A stretch of DNA of 12,631 nucleotides, from NCBI GenBank assembly GCA_020723545.1, contig DYIS01000045.1, positions 1 to 12,631 of the forward strand, written 5' to 3'. The notes under the pieces are model-generated. The model did no database searches. It was given only the letters and a program-made list of their open reading frames with translations, and was not told where the DNA came from. This DNA comes from Ktedonobacter racemifer. Its GTDB lineage: Bacteria > Chloroflexota > DTOL01 > JACQYG01. Shown in pieces: positions 5,909-12,631 of the stretch (position 1 is its first letter; each line of letters opens with the position of its first letter). A program made the position numbers and the translations under genes.

Positions 5909-8398
5909 ATGCCAATCACCACCGCCACCCGCGGGGGAATATTTGCGCTTACCTCCGCCACCCTGGTCTTTGAGATAGCTTTGACCCGCCTGTTCTCAGT
6001 GGCCCAGGGCTACCACTATGCCTTCTTGGCGGTAAGCCTGGCCCTCCTGGGCTTTGGGGCCAGCGGTTCTCTCCTGTATCTGCCCGTTTTGCGAAAGCAC
6101 CAGCCTGACCTGCGGTTTGCCTGCCTGGCGTCGGCGGCATTCGCGGTTGCCTGCGTGGGCGGCTACCTGGCGGCCAACTATCTTCCCTTCGACTCCTATC
6201 GGCTGGGTTGGGACAGCCGCCAACCGCTCTATCTCATAGTCCTCTGTCTGGCTTTGGCACTCCCCTTTCTCTTCTCCGGCCTGGCCCTGGGCCACCTGCT
6301 GTCCACGTTGGCTCGGGAGGCGGAGATAGTCTACTCCTGGAACCTGGCTGGCTCAGGAGCGGGCTGCCTGGCGGCGGTCCTGGCTCTTCCAGTCTTGGCC
6401 GGAGCCGGGACAGTGGTCTTTGCCAGCCTGTTGGGGATCATAGCCGGTTGGTTTTTCTGGTTAGGGGTCCGGTCGAGAGAAGAGAGAGCAGAGGACAGAA
6501 GGTGCGGCTGGCGACTGGCTGGACAGAGCGCCCCCTGGTTTGTGGCGGTGGCTGGGCTCTTGGTGCTCGGCCTTTGGTCGCCGGCGGCACTGGAGGTGCG
6601 GATGTCGCCGTACAAGGCCCTTAGCCTGACCCGGCGCTTCCCGGACGCCCGGCTCCTGAGCACCCGGTGGAACGCCTATTCCCGGGTGGATGTGGTGGAG
6701 AGCTCGTCCATTCGCTCTGCCCCGGGGATCAGCCTGGCTTATGGGAAGCCTTTCCCACCTGAATTGGGACTGACAGTGGACGGCGATGACCTTTTGCCGA
6801 TCGTCCGTTGGGACGGCTCTGACCGCCAACTGGAATTCACCTCTTTCCTTCCCGGAGCCTTGCCCTATCGCCTGCGTCCGGAAGCTCGGGTGCTCCTGGT
6901 CTCCCCTCGGGGCAACCTGGACCTCTTGACCGCCCTGGGCCAGGGGGCCAGGCAGGTCCAGGTGGTAGAGACGAACCCCCTGGCCCTGGAGGCGGTCAGG
7001 GTCTACGGGGGGAAGGCCTTTTTCGACCCCCGGGTGCAAGTACAGGTGGAAGGCCCCCGGAGCTTCCTGGCCGGTTCTGGGGCCACCTACGACCTAGTGG
7101 TGTTGGCACTGGCGGATTCTTACCGGCCTGTCTCCTCTGGGGCCTACAGCCTGCTGGAGAGCTACGGCTACACCGTGGATGCCTTTCTGGAGTACTATCG
7201 GCACCTGAGTCCCGGCGGATTCCTAGTGGCCACGCGCTGGCTGCAGTGGCCCCCCTCCGAGGAGTTGCGGGCCGTGGCCACCGCCATAGCCATGCTAGAC
7301 CGGGTACAGGGGGCAGAGCCGGTCAGGAGCCTGGCCGCCTACCGAACCTTCTCCACGTTCAGCCTCCTGGTGAAGAGGGGAGAGCTGGCGCCGGAGGAGA
7401 TCGCCTCGATCCGGGAGTTCTGCCAGGAGCGGGGCTTCGACCTGGTCTACCTCCCGGGCCTCCGACCTGAGGAATCTAACCTTTTCAACGTCTACCCCCG
7501 GGATGAGCACTACCTGGGATTTGGCGCCATTCTGTCCGCTGGCCGCAGCGGCTTCCTGAAACGGTACCAATACGAGCTCTCCCCGACTGTCGACACCCGG
7601 CCATTCTTCTTTCATTTCTTCAGGCTGAGCCAGACTCCGGAGGTCCTGGCCCGCCTGGGAAAGACCTGGCAGCCCTTCGGGGGCAGCGGATATCTGGTGC
7701 TCCTGGCCCTATTAGCGGTCCTCCTGGTGGTTACCACAGTGTTGATCCTGTTGCCGCTGGCCCTGGCCCGGGGCCGTCTCGCCAGGGCCAGGGTAGGTCC
7801 AGGCCGTGGGCTGCGGCTGGTAGTCTACTTTCTCCTGTTGGGCGCCGGCTATATGTTCATCGAGATGCCGTTGTTGCAACAGTTCATCCTGTACCTGGGT
7901 CAGCCAGTCTACGCCATCGCCGGGGTCCTTTTCGCCCTGCTGGTGGCCTCGGGCCTGGGGAGCCTGGTTCTAGGAAAAAAGCCGGGGGCTTTGATGCCGG
8001 TGCTCTTGCTGTTGGGTCTTTTGGCCGCGGCCCTGCCGCAAGCGTTGTCCTGGCTTAGTCCGTGGTTGTTGGGCCAGGGTCGGGTGGTGAGGGTGGTGAG
8101 CTCGGTGGGGCTCCTCTTGCCCCTGGGGTTTATCATGGGGGCGCCCTTTCCGTTGGGGATAAAGGTCACCGAAGCCCTAGCCCCGGGGTGGATCCCTTGG
8201 GCCTGGGCGGCCAATGGCTGCGCCTCGGTGGTGGCCTCGGTCCTGGCCACCATGGCCAACGTCACCTGGGGGTTTACCTGGACGGAGGTCGGCGCCGGGC
8301 TCTTCTACCTGTTGGGGTTGGTGGCGATCTATCCCCTGGCCAGGACAACCTGGTCCACGGAACGGGATGGAAAACGTGCCCCGCGGCATTCGGCGTAG
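5909..8398 (+). CDS. Polytopic membrane protein with central spermidine-synthase-like domain
   Basis: The 829-residue protein has three parts. Residues 1-185 and a segment near 208-228 hold about six to seven hydrophobic helices. Residues about 230-575 form a soluble spermidine-synthase/SAM-methyltransferase-like domain. Residues about 594-812 hold roughly six more helices, with the family-like motifs GAGYMFIEMPLLQQF (645-659), GAPFPLG (744-750) and WAANGCASV (766-774). In the central domain the second-strand acidic residue Glu354 (VVETNP) and the Asp403 region (LALADSYRP) are present, as is ESYGYTVDAFLEYY...LSPGGFL, but the glycine-rich SAM loop is the degenerate SPRGNLD (332-338). Proteins of this layout are widespread but poorly characterised, often annotated as spermidine synthase; real polyamine synthesis is doubtful here. 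ATG 5909 has only a weak GGGGCGG upstream. A probable terminator follows. Confidence 0.85.
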   Translation: MPITTATRGGIFALTSATLVFEIALTRLFSVAQGYHYAFLAVSLALLGFGASGSLLYLPVLRKHQPDLRFACLASAAFAVACVGGYLAANYLPFDSYRLGWDSRQPLYLIVLCLALALPFLFSGLALGHLLSTLAREAEIVYSWNLAGSGAGCLAAVLALPVLAGAGTVVFASLLGIIAGWFFWLGVRSREERAEDRRCGWRLAGQSAPWFVAVAGLLVLGLWSPAALEVRMSPYKALSLTRRFPDARLLSTRWNAYSRVDVVESSSIRSAPGISLAYGKPFPPELGLTVDGDDLLPIVRWDGSDRQLEFTSFLPGALPYRLRPEARVLLVSPRGNLDLLTALGQGARQVQVVETNPLALEAVRVYGGKAFFDPRVQVQVEGPRSFLAGSGATYDLVVLALADSYRPVSSGAYSLLESYGYTVDAFLEYYRHLSPGGFLVATRWLQWPPSEELRAVATAIAMLDRVQGAEPVRSLAAYRTFSTFSLLVKRGELAPEEIASIREFCQERGFDLVYLPGLRPEESNLFNVYPRDEHYLGFGAILSAGRSGFLKRYQYELSPTVDTRPFFFHFFRLSQTPEVLARLGKTWQPFGGSGYLVLLALLAVLLVVTTVLILLPLALARGRLARARVGPGRGLRLVVYFLLLGAGYMFIEMPLLQQFILYLGQPVYAIAGVLFALLVASGLGSLVLGKKPGALMPVLLLLGLLAAALPQALSWLSPWLLGQGRVVRVVSSVGLLLPLGFIMGAPFPLGIKVTEALAPGWIPWAWAANGCASVVASVLATMANVTWGFTWTEVGAGLFYLLGLVAIYPLARTTWSTERDGKRAPRHSA

Positions 8399-8430
8399 GG
8401 TCTAGTCTCCCTCCTGGACCGTCCCTTTTT
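8399..8430 (+). terminator. Probable intrinsic terminator after the 829-residue membrane protein
   Basis: GGTCTAG (8399-8405) pairs with CTGGACC (8414-8420), a 7-bp stem with one G-U pair and an 8-base loop, followed by GTCCC and five T residues (8426-8430). It starts immediately after the TAG stop and sits in the 68-nt gap between convergent genes. The T-run is five bases from the stem, so strength is uncertain. Confidence 0.45.
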
Positions 8431-8466
8431 GCCACCACTGGAGCCGCTTTGCCCCATCAGCGGCGG

Positions 8467-9240
8467 TCAATGCTTCCCGGTCATGGGCACGAAGACCACC
8501 CCGCCCAGGTCATAGGACACCACCTTGTCGCCCATCTTGACCACTTGTTTAAGGGTCTGGTATGCTCCGGGCGGGCCCACGGGCACCACCATCCGCCCTC
8601 CATCTTTCAACTGTTGGACCAGGGGCGGGGGGACGTGGTCCGGCGCGCAGGTAACGACGATGGCATCGTATGGGGCATGCTCTTCCCACCCGTAGTACCC
8701 ATCGGCCACCTTCACCTGGACGTTGGTGTAGCCCAGGGACTTTAACCTCCCCTCCGCCTTTTTCCCCAGACTGGGGATGATCTCCACGGTGTACACCTGA
8801 TCCGTGAGCTCGGCCAGGATGGCGGCCTGGTATCCCGAGCCCGTGCCGATCTCCAACACCTTGTCCCCGCGCTTGAGCTTGAGATACTCGGTCATCAGGG
8901 CCACGATGTAGGGCTGGGAGATGGTCTGGCCCTCGCCGATGGGCAGAGGATGGTCGGCGTAGGCCTGGTCCAGAAGCTCCGGGGGGACGAAAAGGTGCCG
9001 GGGCACCTTCCGCATGATGGCCAGGACGTCGCTGTCGGTCACCCCTCGGGCCTTGATCTGGGACTCTACCATGTGCTGCCTGGCCATGGTAAACGCCTCG
9101 TCTTCCTTGACCCTGGTCTCCGTCGGGGTGGGCGCGGGTGGCGTGAAGGAAAGGGCAGTAGGTCTTGGTGGTTCAACCGGCTCGCCGCAGCCCGAGGCTA
9201 CGAGCAACAGCGCGGCCAGCGCCAGTACTCGCGTCCACAT
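8467..9240 (-). CDS. pcm: Protein-L-isoaspartate O-methyltransferase with lipoprotein signal peptide
   Basis: Pcm methylates L-isoaspartyl residues of aged proteins with SAM, starting their repair. Numbering from GTG 9249, the enzyme body (about residues 55-260) shows GEGQTISQPYIVALM (105-119), the SAM loop VLEIGTGSGYQAA (131-143), YTVEI (153-157), PYDAIVVTCAPD (193-204) and LKDGGRMVVPVG (214-225). Unusually, it is preceded by a lipoprotein signal: a short charged start, the hydrophobic stretch VLALAALLLVASG, and lipobox Cys21 followed by a Pro/Thr-rich linker to about residue 45. This predicts a lipid-anchored enzyme outside the membrane. I chose ATG 9240 because AGGTGA (9246-9251) lies five bases upstream; GTG 9249 would add three residues. 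An internal Met55 would give a normal cytoplasmic enzyme. It is convergent with the 829-residue gene. Confidence 0.9.
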   Translation of the reverse strand: MWTRVLALAALLLVASGCGEPVEPPRPTALSFTPPAPTPTETRVKEDEAFTMARQHMVESQIKARGVTDSDVLAIMRKVPRHLFVPPELLDQAYADHPLPIGEGQTISQPYIVALMTEYLKLKRGDKVLEIGTGSGYQAAILAELTDQVYTVEIIPSLGKKAEGRLKSLGYTNVQVKVADGYYGWEEHAPYDAIVVTCAPDHVPPPLVQQLKDGGRMVVPVGPPGAYQTLKQVVKMGDKVVSYDLGGVVFVPMTGKH

Positions 9241-9262
9241 CCTGTTCACCTATATCCAGTAT

Positions 9263-9292
9263 ATCATAAGCCGGTGCGTTTTTCAGCCCCAA
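9263..9292 (-). promoter_or_regulatory. Candidate promoter for the exported pcm gene
   Basis: On the minus strand TTGGGG (9287-9292, 3/6 of the -35 consensus) and TATGAT (9263-9268, 5/6 of the -10 consensus) are 18 bases apart. Transcription would begin near 9256, leaving a leader of about 15 nt that still includes the AGGTGA ribosome-binding site. The -35 match is poor, and pcm could instead be read from the upstream membrane-protein genes, 78 nt away, as no terminator was seen between them. Confidence 0.3.
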
Positions 9293-9318
9293 GGCCTGCC
9301 GAGGGCACTCGTTCCGGA

Positions 9319-10002
9319 TTACCTGATTGCCTCCCGGCCCTTACCGCCGAGAATGGCGTCCAGGATCAGCGCCAGCCCAGCCAGCACGATGAGTATGGGC
9401 CATAGACTCAGGAGATACAGCCCGGCCTTCTCCGAGACCCGGTTGAGTGTCACGAGGAACGAGGCTAAACCGATGCTCAGGTTCACCGCCGCCGGTATCA
9501 ACACCCCCCACGAGCTCGGTCGGGCCAGGAAGAGGGCGAAGAAACACAGGCCCAGGATCACGAAGAATGACGGCCATAGCACGTCCCACTGGTAGGGGAT
9601 GTAGCCCATGTTCCAGGCCAGGACCAGGGCACCGATGAGCACGGCGCCGGTGCCCGGGAAGACCGGTCCGGGGTCCCGATCCACGAAAGCCATGGGGTAG
9701 AAGGCCAGGCCGAAGGTGATGAGAAAGCCAGGCCACAGCACATCGAAGCCGAAATTGCCCAGGAGGCGGTAGTTCGCCAGCAGGAGGTAGATGCCCGTGC
9801 CGATGAACCAGATGCCCGGGAAAAGGCGGTAGCGGCGCCGGGCGTTCAAGAGCGAACTCAGGAGGAGGAACGCCCCCAGGGCGGTGAGACCCCAGCCAAA
9901 GAGGCCGCCGGGCTGAGCCCAGGGCACGCCCAGGTTGCTCAGGAAGAGAAGCAGCCCCAGTACAACCAGCACCAGTCCCCAGAAGAGCGCTGCCGATCGC
10001 AT
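9319..10002 (-). CDS. Small polytopic membrane protein with 53-residue repeats (DUF5668/LiaF-TM-like)
   Basis: The 227-residue protein is almost all hydrophobic, with about eight predicted helices. It resembles the transmembrane domain family of LiaF/DUF5668-type proteins, which are involved in envelope stress sensing in some bacteria, but this is a resemblance in pattern only. A tryptophan motif recurs: FGWGL (Trp37), VLWPGF (Trp90), VLWPSF (Trp143) and SLWPIL (Trp201), with spacings 53, 53 and 58, each followed by a Gly-containing hydrophobic helix. This suggests four two-helix units. The ATG is preceded by AGAGGAGGT on the minus strand with five bases of spacing. It starts one base after the stop of the upstream membrane gene, whose last codons carry this ribosome-binding site, so the two are translationally coupled. 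Function is unknown. Confidence 0.82.
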   Translation of the reverse strand: MRSAALFWGLVLVVLGLLLFLSNLGVPWAQPGGLFGWGLTALGAFLLLSSLLNARRRYRLFPGIWFIGTGIYLLLANYRLLGNFGFDVLWPGFLITFGLAFYPMAFVDRDPGPVFPGTGAVLIGALVLAWNMGYIPYQWDVLWPSFFVILGLCFFALFLARPSSWGVLIPAAVNLSIGLASFLVTLNRVSEKAGLYLLSLWPILIVLAGLALILDAILGGKGREAIR

Positions 10003-10003
10003 G

Positions 10004-10534
10004 CTAACCTCCTCTATCCAGCCTGGGCCTGCGTCCGCCCAGGAGAGCTTTCAAGACCACCCAGAGGCCCAGCCCCACCAGGATGGCGGGGCCCAGGAGC
10101 CGGGCTACAGGCTCGGTGGCGACCAGGCTGGCGAAGGCTGCCAGAAGGACCAGCCCAGTGAGGGTCATGATCTTGCCGGCCAGGAGCAGGGCCCCGTGGC
10201 GACGGCCCAGGAGATACATGGCGTAGAAGCCGAATCCCACCGCCAACGGCTCCAACGTCCACAGGTAGAGCCAGGCCCTGGCCCCAACATAGGAGGAGTA
10301 GAGCAGGGCCAGGCCGTTCACCAGGAAGATCGTGCCGGGCATCGATAGCCACGAGAGGCTGCCTTGTCCTCGCCAAAGGAGGGCTGGCAGGTAGAAGCCC
10401 GCGCCCACCGCCAGGGCCACGTAGGACCAGACCTGCCAGGCGCCCAGGGCCACGAGCCCGGTGGCAGGTAAGAGCAAAATTCCCCCCACCACCACAAGCA
10501 TGAACCCGAAAAGCAGTTTCGCCCAATCCACCAT
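10004..10534 (-). CDS. Small polytopic membrane protein of unknown function
   Basis: The 176-residue product has about six hydrophobic segments (roughly 6-26, 36-54, 66-84, 90-108, 116-138, 146-164) and a short basic tail, RRPRLDRGG. I do not recognise a named family. Its last helix and tail (LLGPAILVGLGLWVVLKALLGG) parallel the end of the downstream neighbour (LWPILIVLAGLALILDAILGG), so the two may be distant paralogs or partners. The start is ATG 10534, with AAGGAG eight bases upstream on the minus strand. Its stop and the next ATG are separated by one base. A good promoter lies about 70-100 bp upstream, divergent from that of the URO-D gene. Confidence 0.78.
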   Translation of the reverse strand: MVDWAKLLFGFMLVVVGGILLLPATGLVALGAWQVWSYVALAVGAGFYLPALLWRGQGSLSWLSMPGTIFLVNGLALLYSSYVGARAWLYLWTLEPLAVGFGFYAMYLLGRRHGALLLAGKIMTLTGLVLLAAFASLVATEPVARLLGPAILVGLGLWVVLKALLGGRRPRLDRGG

Positions 10535-10603
10535 CTACCGCACTCCTTAAATACTGTAGAGGTCACCGGGGACCATAATACCTGGTGTGGCCTTTGTACT
10601 CGT

Positions 10604-10632
10604 ATTATACAGGATTGGCACGGCGTTGACCA
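10604..10632 (-). promoter_or_regulatory. Promoter for the two small membrane-protein genes
   Basis: On the minus strand TGGTCA (10627-10632, 4/6) and a perfect TATAAT (10604-10609) are spaced by 17 bases. Transcription would start near 10597, giving a leader of about 63 nt before the ATG at 10534. Its -35 box lies seven bases from that of the plus-strand promoter. Confidence 0.6.
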
Positions 10633-10639
10633 TAGCGGT

Positions 10640-10668
10640 TTGACAATTCCCCTGGTGAGTAGTAGATT
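10640..10668 (+). promoter_or_regulatory. Promoter for the URO-D family gene
   Basis: A perfect TTGACA (10640-10645) and TAGATT (10663-10668, 4/6) are spaced by 17 bases. Transcription would start near 10675, leaving about 35 nt before the TTG start at 10710 and including GGGAGGTG at 10698-10705. It is back-to-back with the minus-strand promoter, so a single bound regulator could affect both. Confidence 0.55.
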
Positions 10669-10709
10669 ACGCGTGCCCAGGGAGCTCTATATGATTCGGG
10701 AGGTGGCAT

Positions 10710-11906
10710 TTGAATTCCCGCGAACGGGTTTTGGCCGCCCTGGCGCACGGCGAGCCGGACATGGTGCCCATCGACTCCGGTGCCACGCGTTCCACCGGCA
10801 TCACCGCCGTGGCCTACGCCCGATTGAGGGCGCATCTGGGCATCTCGGAGGGCGAGATCAGGGTATACGACATGGGCCAACAACTGGCCGGGGTTGACGC
10901 TGCCGTGCTGAAGCGATTCGCCGTGGACGTGGTGGCCCTGGATGCGGACCAGCTCGGGCCCTGGCAGGATTTCCGGCTGCCTGATGGCACTCCGGCGAAG
11001 ATACCGGTGGCCTGCGCCATCGTGCAGGGCGACGATGGCTCACAGTACCTGCGCGAAAGGGGCCGCTTGGTGCGTCGGCGCCCCGCTCATGGATGGTATT
11101 TCGACGAGATATATCACCCGTTGGCCGAGGCGTCAACCCTGGCTGACATCGAGAGCTACGATTGGCAACTGTTGGATGCGGAGCTGTTGAGACGGCTCCG
11201 GAGGCGGGCCCGTCAACTGTACGAGAAAACGCCGTACGCCGTCGTCGGCGCCTTTGGAGGCAATGTCCTGGAGGCGGCTCAGAGCCTGCGTGGCTGGGAA
11301 CAGTTCATGTTGGACCTGGCCGGGAACAAGGCCTTCGCCTCGGCTCTCCTGCAAAGGATCACCGAGGTAAATCTTGAAAACCTGAGGCGCTACCTGGAAG
11401 CCGTCGGCGAGTACATCCAGGTCATCCAGTTCGGCGACGACCTGGGCATGCAAACAGGGCCCCTGATCTCGCCGGAGACCTACCGCCAGTTGCTCAAGCC
11501 CTGCCACCAACGGCTGTACCGGTACGTCAAGGACCACAGCCCGCTCTACGTCTTCCTGCACAGTTGCGGCTCGGTGTACGATTTCATCCCCGAGTTCATC
11601 GACGCCGGTGTGGATATCCTTAATCCGGTGCAGACCTCCGCCCGGAACATGGAACCGGAGCGACTGAAGAAGGAATTCGGAAGCGACCTGACCTTTTGGG
11701 GTGGAGGCGGTGACACCCAATGGGTGTTGCCACATGGCAGCATCCAGGAGGTCCGGCAAGACGTGCGCCAGCGAATGGCCGTTTTCGCTCCTGGCGGAGG
11801 ATTTGTGTTTGGTCAGGTCCATAATGTCCAGCCCGACGTGCCGCCGGAGAATGTGGTGGCCCTCTTCGACGCGGCCGTAGAGTATCGTGGATACCCCTTG
11901 CTTTGA
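10710..11906 (+). CDS. Uroporphyrinogen decarboxylase (URO-D) superfamily protein, probably methyltransferase-like
   Basis: The 398-residue protein opens with NSRERVLAALAHGEPDMVPID (2-22), the typical start of URO-D superfamily members outside haem synthesis. It also has FGDDLGMQTGPLISP (241-255), a zinc-site-like VFLHSCGSV (281-289) with His284 and Cys286, and DILNPVQ (302-308). The HxC motif is found in the MtaA/MtbA/CmuA branch that moves methyl groups between corrinoid proteins and thiols; true HemE uses different conserved residues. The substrate is unknown, and no corrinoid protein or activating gene is in the window. Similar genes are often numerous in Chloroflexota and sit beside ABC transporters, as here. 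The start is TTG with a strong GGGAGGTG site 4 bases upstream. It is transcribed divergently from the small membrane-protein pair. Confidence 0.87.
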   Translation: MNSRERVLAALAHGEPDMVPIDSGATRSTGITAVAYARLRAHLGISEGEIRVYDMGQQLAGVDAAVLKRFAVDVVALDADQLGPWQDFRLPDGTPAKIPVACAIVQGDDGSQYLRERGRLVRRRPAHGWYFDEIYHPLAEASTLADIESYDWQLLDAELLRRLRRRARQLYEKTPYAVVGAFGGNVLEAAQSLRGWEQFMLDLAGNKAFASALLQRITEVNLENLRRYLEAVGEYIQVIQFGDDLGMQTGPLISPETYRQLLKPCHQRLYRYVKDHSPLYVFLHSCGSVYDFIPEFIDAGVDILNPVQTSARNMEPERLKKEFGSDLTFWGGGGDTQWVLPHGSIQEVRQDVRQRMAVFAPGGGFVFGQVHNVQPDVPPENVVALFDAAVEYRGYPLL

Positions 11907-12382
11907 AGTGCACGGCCAGCCGTGGGGGCGTGCGTGGGCAGATTTCCACTTTGGTTACCTAGTTAAAATGATTTGACATGTTGAGGATCGTGAAACATCG
12001 CAGAATACAATAAAACAGATCTGCGTTGCTTCGGGTGCAGCCTCGATACTTTCTCCAAAGATCTAGAGACGATCAGCATCGTTCTTGCCGCAGCTATGTT
12101 CACTAAAGTCTGCCACAGAGCCAGCCCACTGGCGTTAGCTGCGTGCGGGCCTAAACGACAAAAGGTTGCGCCAAGTTACGATTCACTCGACAACCGCATA
12201 CTCGGATCTGACCAAGGAGCCAGCATCTCGTTGGCCTTCATCATACGGCGATCTCTGTCACCAAGAATCAGGTCACTTGAGGTTTTTCCCTCGCGGGGAA
12301 TGCCCTTCTGGTGAAAGCCATATGCTGCCTAGATGTTGAGAGGTTCTATGTACAACAATGCTCCGTCTTGGAAGGCACCCTT
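11907..12382. other. Lower-GC intergenic stretch with no convincing gene
   Basis: This 476-bp gap lies between convergent genes and is visibly richer in A+T than the rest of the window. It contains a short stem CACGG/CCGTG (11911-11924) without a T-tract, an ACGAT/ATCGT inverted pair (12069-12082), and two weak promoter-like patches (TTGACA near 11974, TACAAT near 12006) that are not correctly spaced. One minus-strand frame is open over about 12188-12335 and again over about 11974-12184, interrupted by a single TAA, which might be a decayed gene. A plus-strand frame over 12096-12314 is also open but has no ribosome-binding site and no recognisable motif. I assign no gene here. Confidence 0.5.
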
Positions 12383-12631
12383 TCAACGAGCCGCTCTTCT
12401 CAATTCAGGCTGGAGATAGTCCCGCAGCCAATCACCCACTACGTTTGCGGCCAGTACTGTGATAACGATGGCTAGCCCTGGAAATGTCTCTGCCCACCAG
12501 GCATGCCTGATATAGCCCCGAGCGTCACTCAGCATCAAGCCCCAGCTCGCGTCCGGCGGCTGGAGGCCCAACCCAAGGAAGGACAACGATGCCTCGGCGT
12601 CCATCATCTGCCCAAACGTAAGCGTACTGAT
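12383..12631 (-). CDS. ABC transporter permease, DppC/OppC type (C-terminal part, cut by window edge)
   Basis: The visible part is 82 codons, read from the window edge to the TGA at 12383-12385. It matches the end of dipeptide/oligopeptide permeases of the DppC/OppC family: EASLSFLGLGLQPPDASWG, then a final membrane helix (FPGLAIVITVLAANVVGDWLRD) and a short charged tail DYLQPELRRAAR. The EAS-to-LG segment is the EAA-type loop that contacts the ATP-binding subunits. The frame stays open upstream of the in-frame Met codons at 12602-12607, so the gene is partial and its start lies outside the window. The rest of the transporter (partner permease, binding protein) would be expected beyond the right edge; ATPase genes do not follow it here. 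Confidence 0.88.
   Translation of the reverse strand: MSTLTFGQMMDAEASLSFLGLGLQPPDASWGLMLSDARGYIRHAWWAETFPGLAIVITVLAANVVGDWLRDYLQPELRRAAR

Noticed and set aside
8440..8466. Possible terminator for pcm on the minus strand (CCGCT/AGCGG pair)
   Set aside because: The stem is five bases with a long loop and no T-tract follows on the minus strand.
10561..10586. Short inverted pairs GGTC/GACC and ACCA/TGGT in the leader of the membrane-protein pair
   Set aside because: The arms are only four bases, common by chance, with no T-tract or clear operator geometry.
12096..12314. 72-codon plus-strand open frame in the AT-richer gap
   Set aside because: It has no Shine-Dalgarno site, no promoter and no motif, and the opposite strand is open too. 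It was kept only as part of the gap description.
1..12631. CRISPR array, tRNA, rRNA, insertion sequence ends, toxin-antitoxin or phage defence genes
   Set aside because: Read through on both strands, I found no regularly spaced repeats, no cloverleaf-like tRNA, no transposase motifs and no defence-family proteins. All long frames are explained by the genes listed.

Overview
The window looks like a GC-rich (roughly 60-65% G+C, by eye) bacterial chromosome segment, most likely from a Chloroflexota-type organism such as an Anaerolineae or Dehalococcoidia relative. This is an inference from the gene mix (class D/E-like sortase, Pro/Thr-rich lipoprotein linker, URO-D family paralog, large membrane spermidine-synthase-like protein), frequent TTG/GTG starts and strong Shine-Dalgarno sites. 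No marker gene (rRNA, ribosomal protein) is present to settle it. I see no tRNA, rRNA, CRISPR array, intact insertion sequence or phage gene.

Layout. (1) 40-2192, plus strand: a near-consensus promoter, a saccharopine-dehydrogenase-like NAD(P) oxidoreductase, then a membrane-anchored sortase. (2) 2189-3280, plus: apt and rpiB, driven by a promoter whose -35 box overlaps the sortase stop codon and ending in a probable intrinsic terminator. (3) 3440-5789, plus: a tight operon of murA, a zinc-ribbon Nudix hydrolase and a GNAT acetyltransferase. All three start with TTG, and the two junctions carry the same stop-CT-TTG sequence. (4) 5909-8398, plus: an 829-residue membrane protein with a central spermidine-synthase-like domain, followed by a probable terminator. 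(5) 8467-10534, minus: a protein-L-isoaspartate methyltransferase that carries a lipoprotein signal peptide, then (upstream on that strand) two coupled small multi-pass membrane proteins. (6) 10710-11906, plus: a URO-D superfamily protein, transcribed divergently from the membrane pair through back-to-back promoters. (7) 11907-12382: a lower-GC stretch without a convincing gene. (8) 12383-12631, minus: the C-terminal end of an oligopeptide/dipeptide-type ABC permease cut by the window edge.

Functional links. apt and rpiB are plausible partners: RpiB interconverts ribulose-5-phosphate and ribose-5-phosphate, the precursor of the PRPP that Apt consumes. MurA makes peptidoglycan precursor and the sortase acts at the cell surface, so the organism probably has a wall or sortase-decorated surface. 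No sortase substrate with an LPxTG-like signal is encoded here. Most of the window is ordinary metabolism. The points most worth a second look are the exported Pcm, the Asp-for-Cys MurA (predicted intrinsically fosfomycin-insensitive), the degenerate SAM-loop spermidine-synthase-like membrane protein, the 53-residue periodicity in one small membrane protein, and the divergent promoter pair. I do not see convincing evidence of a wholly new multi-gene system.
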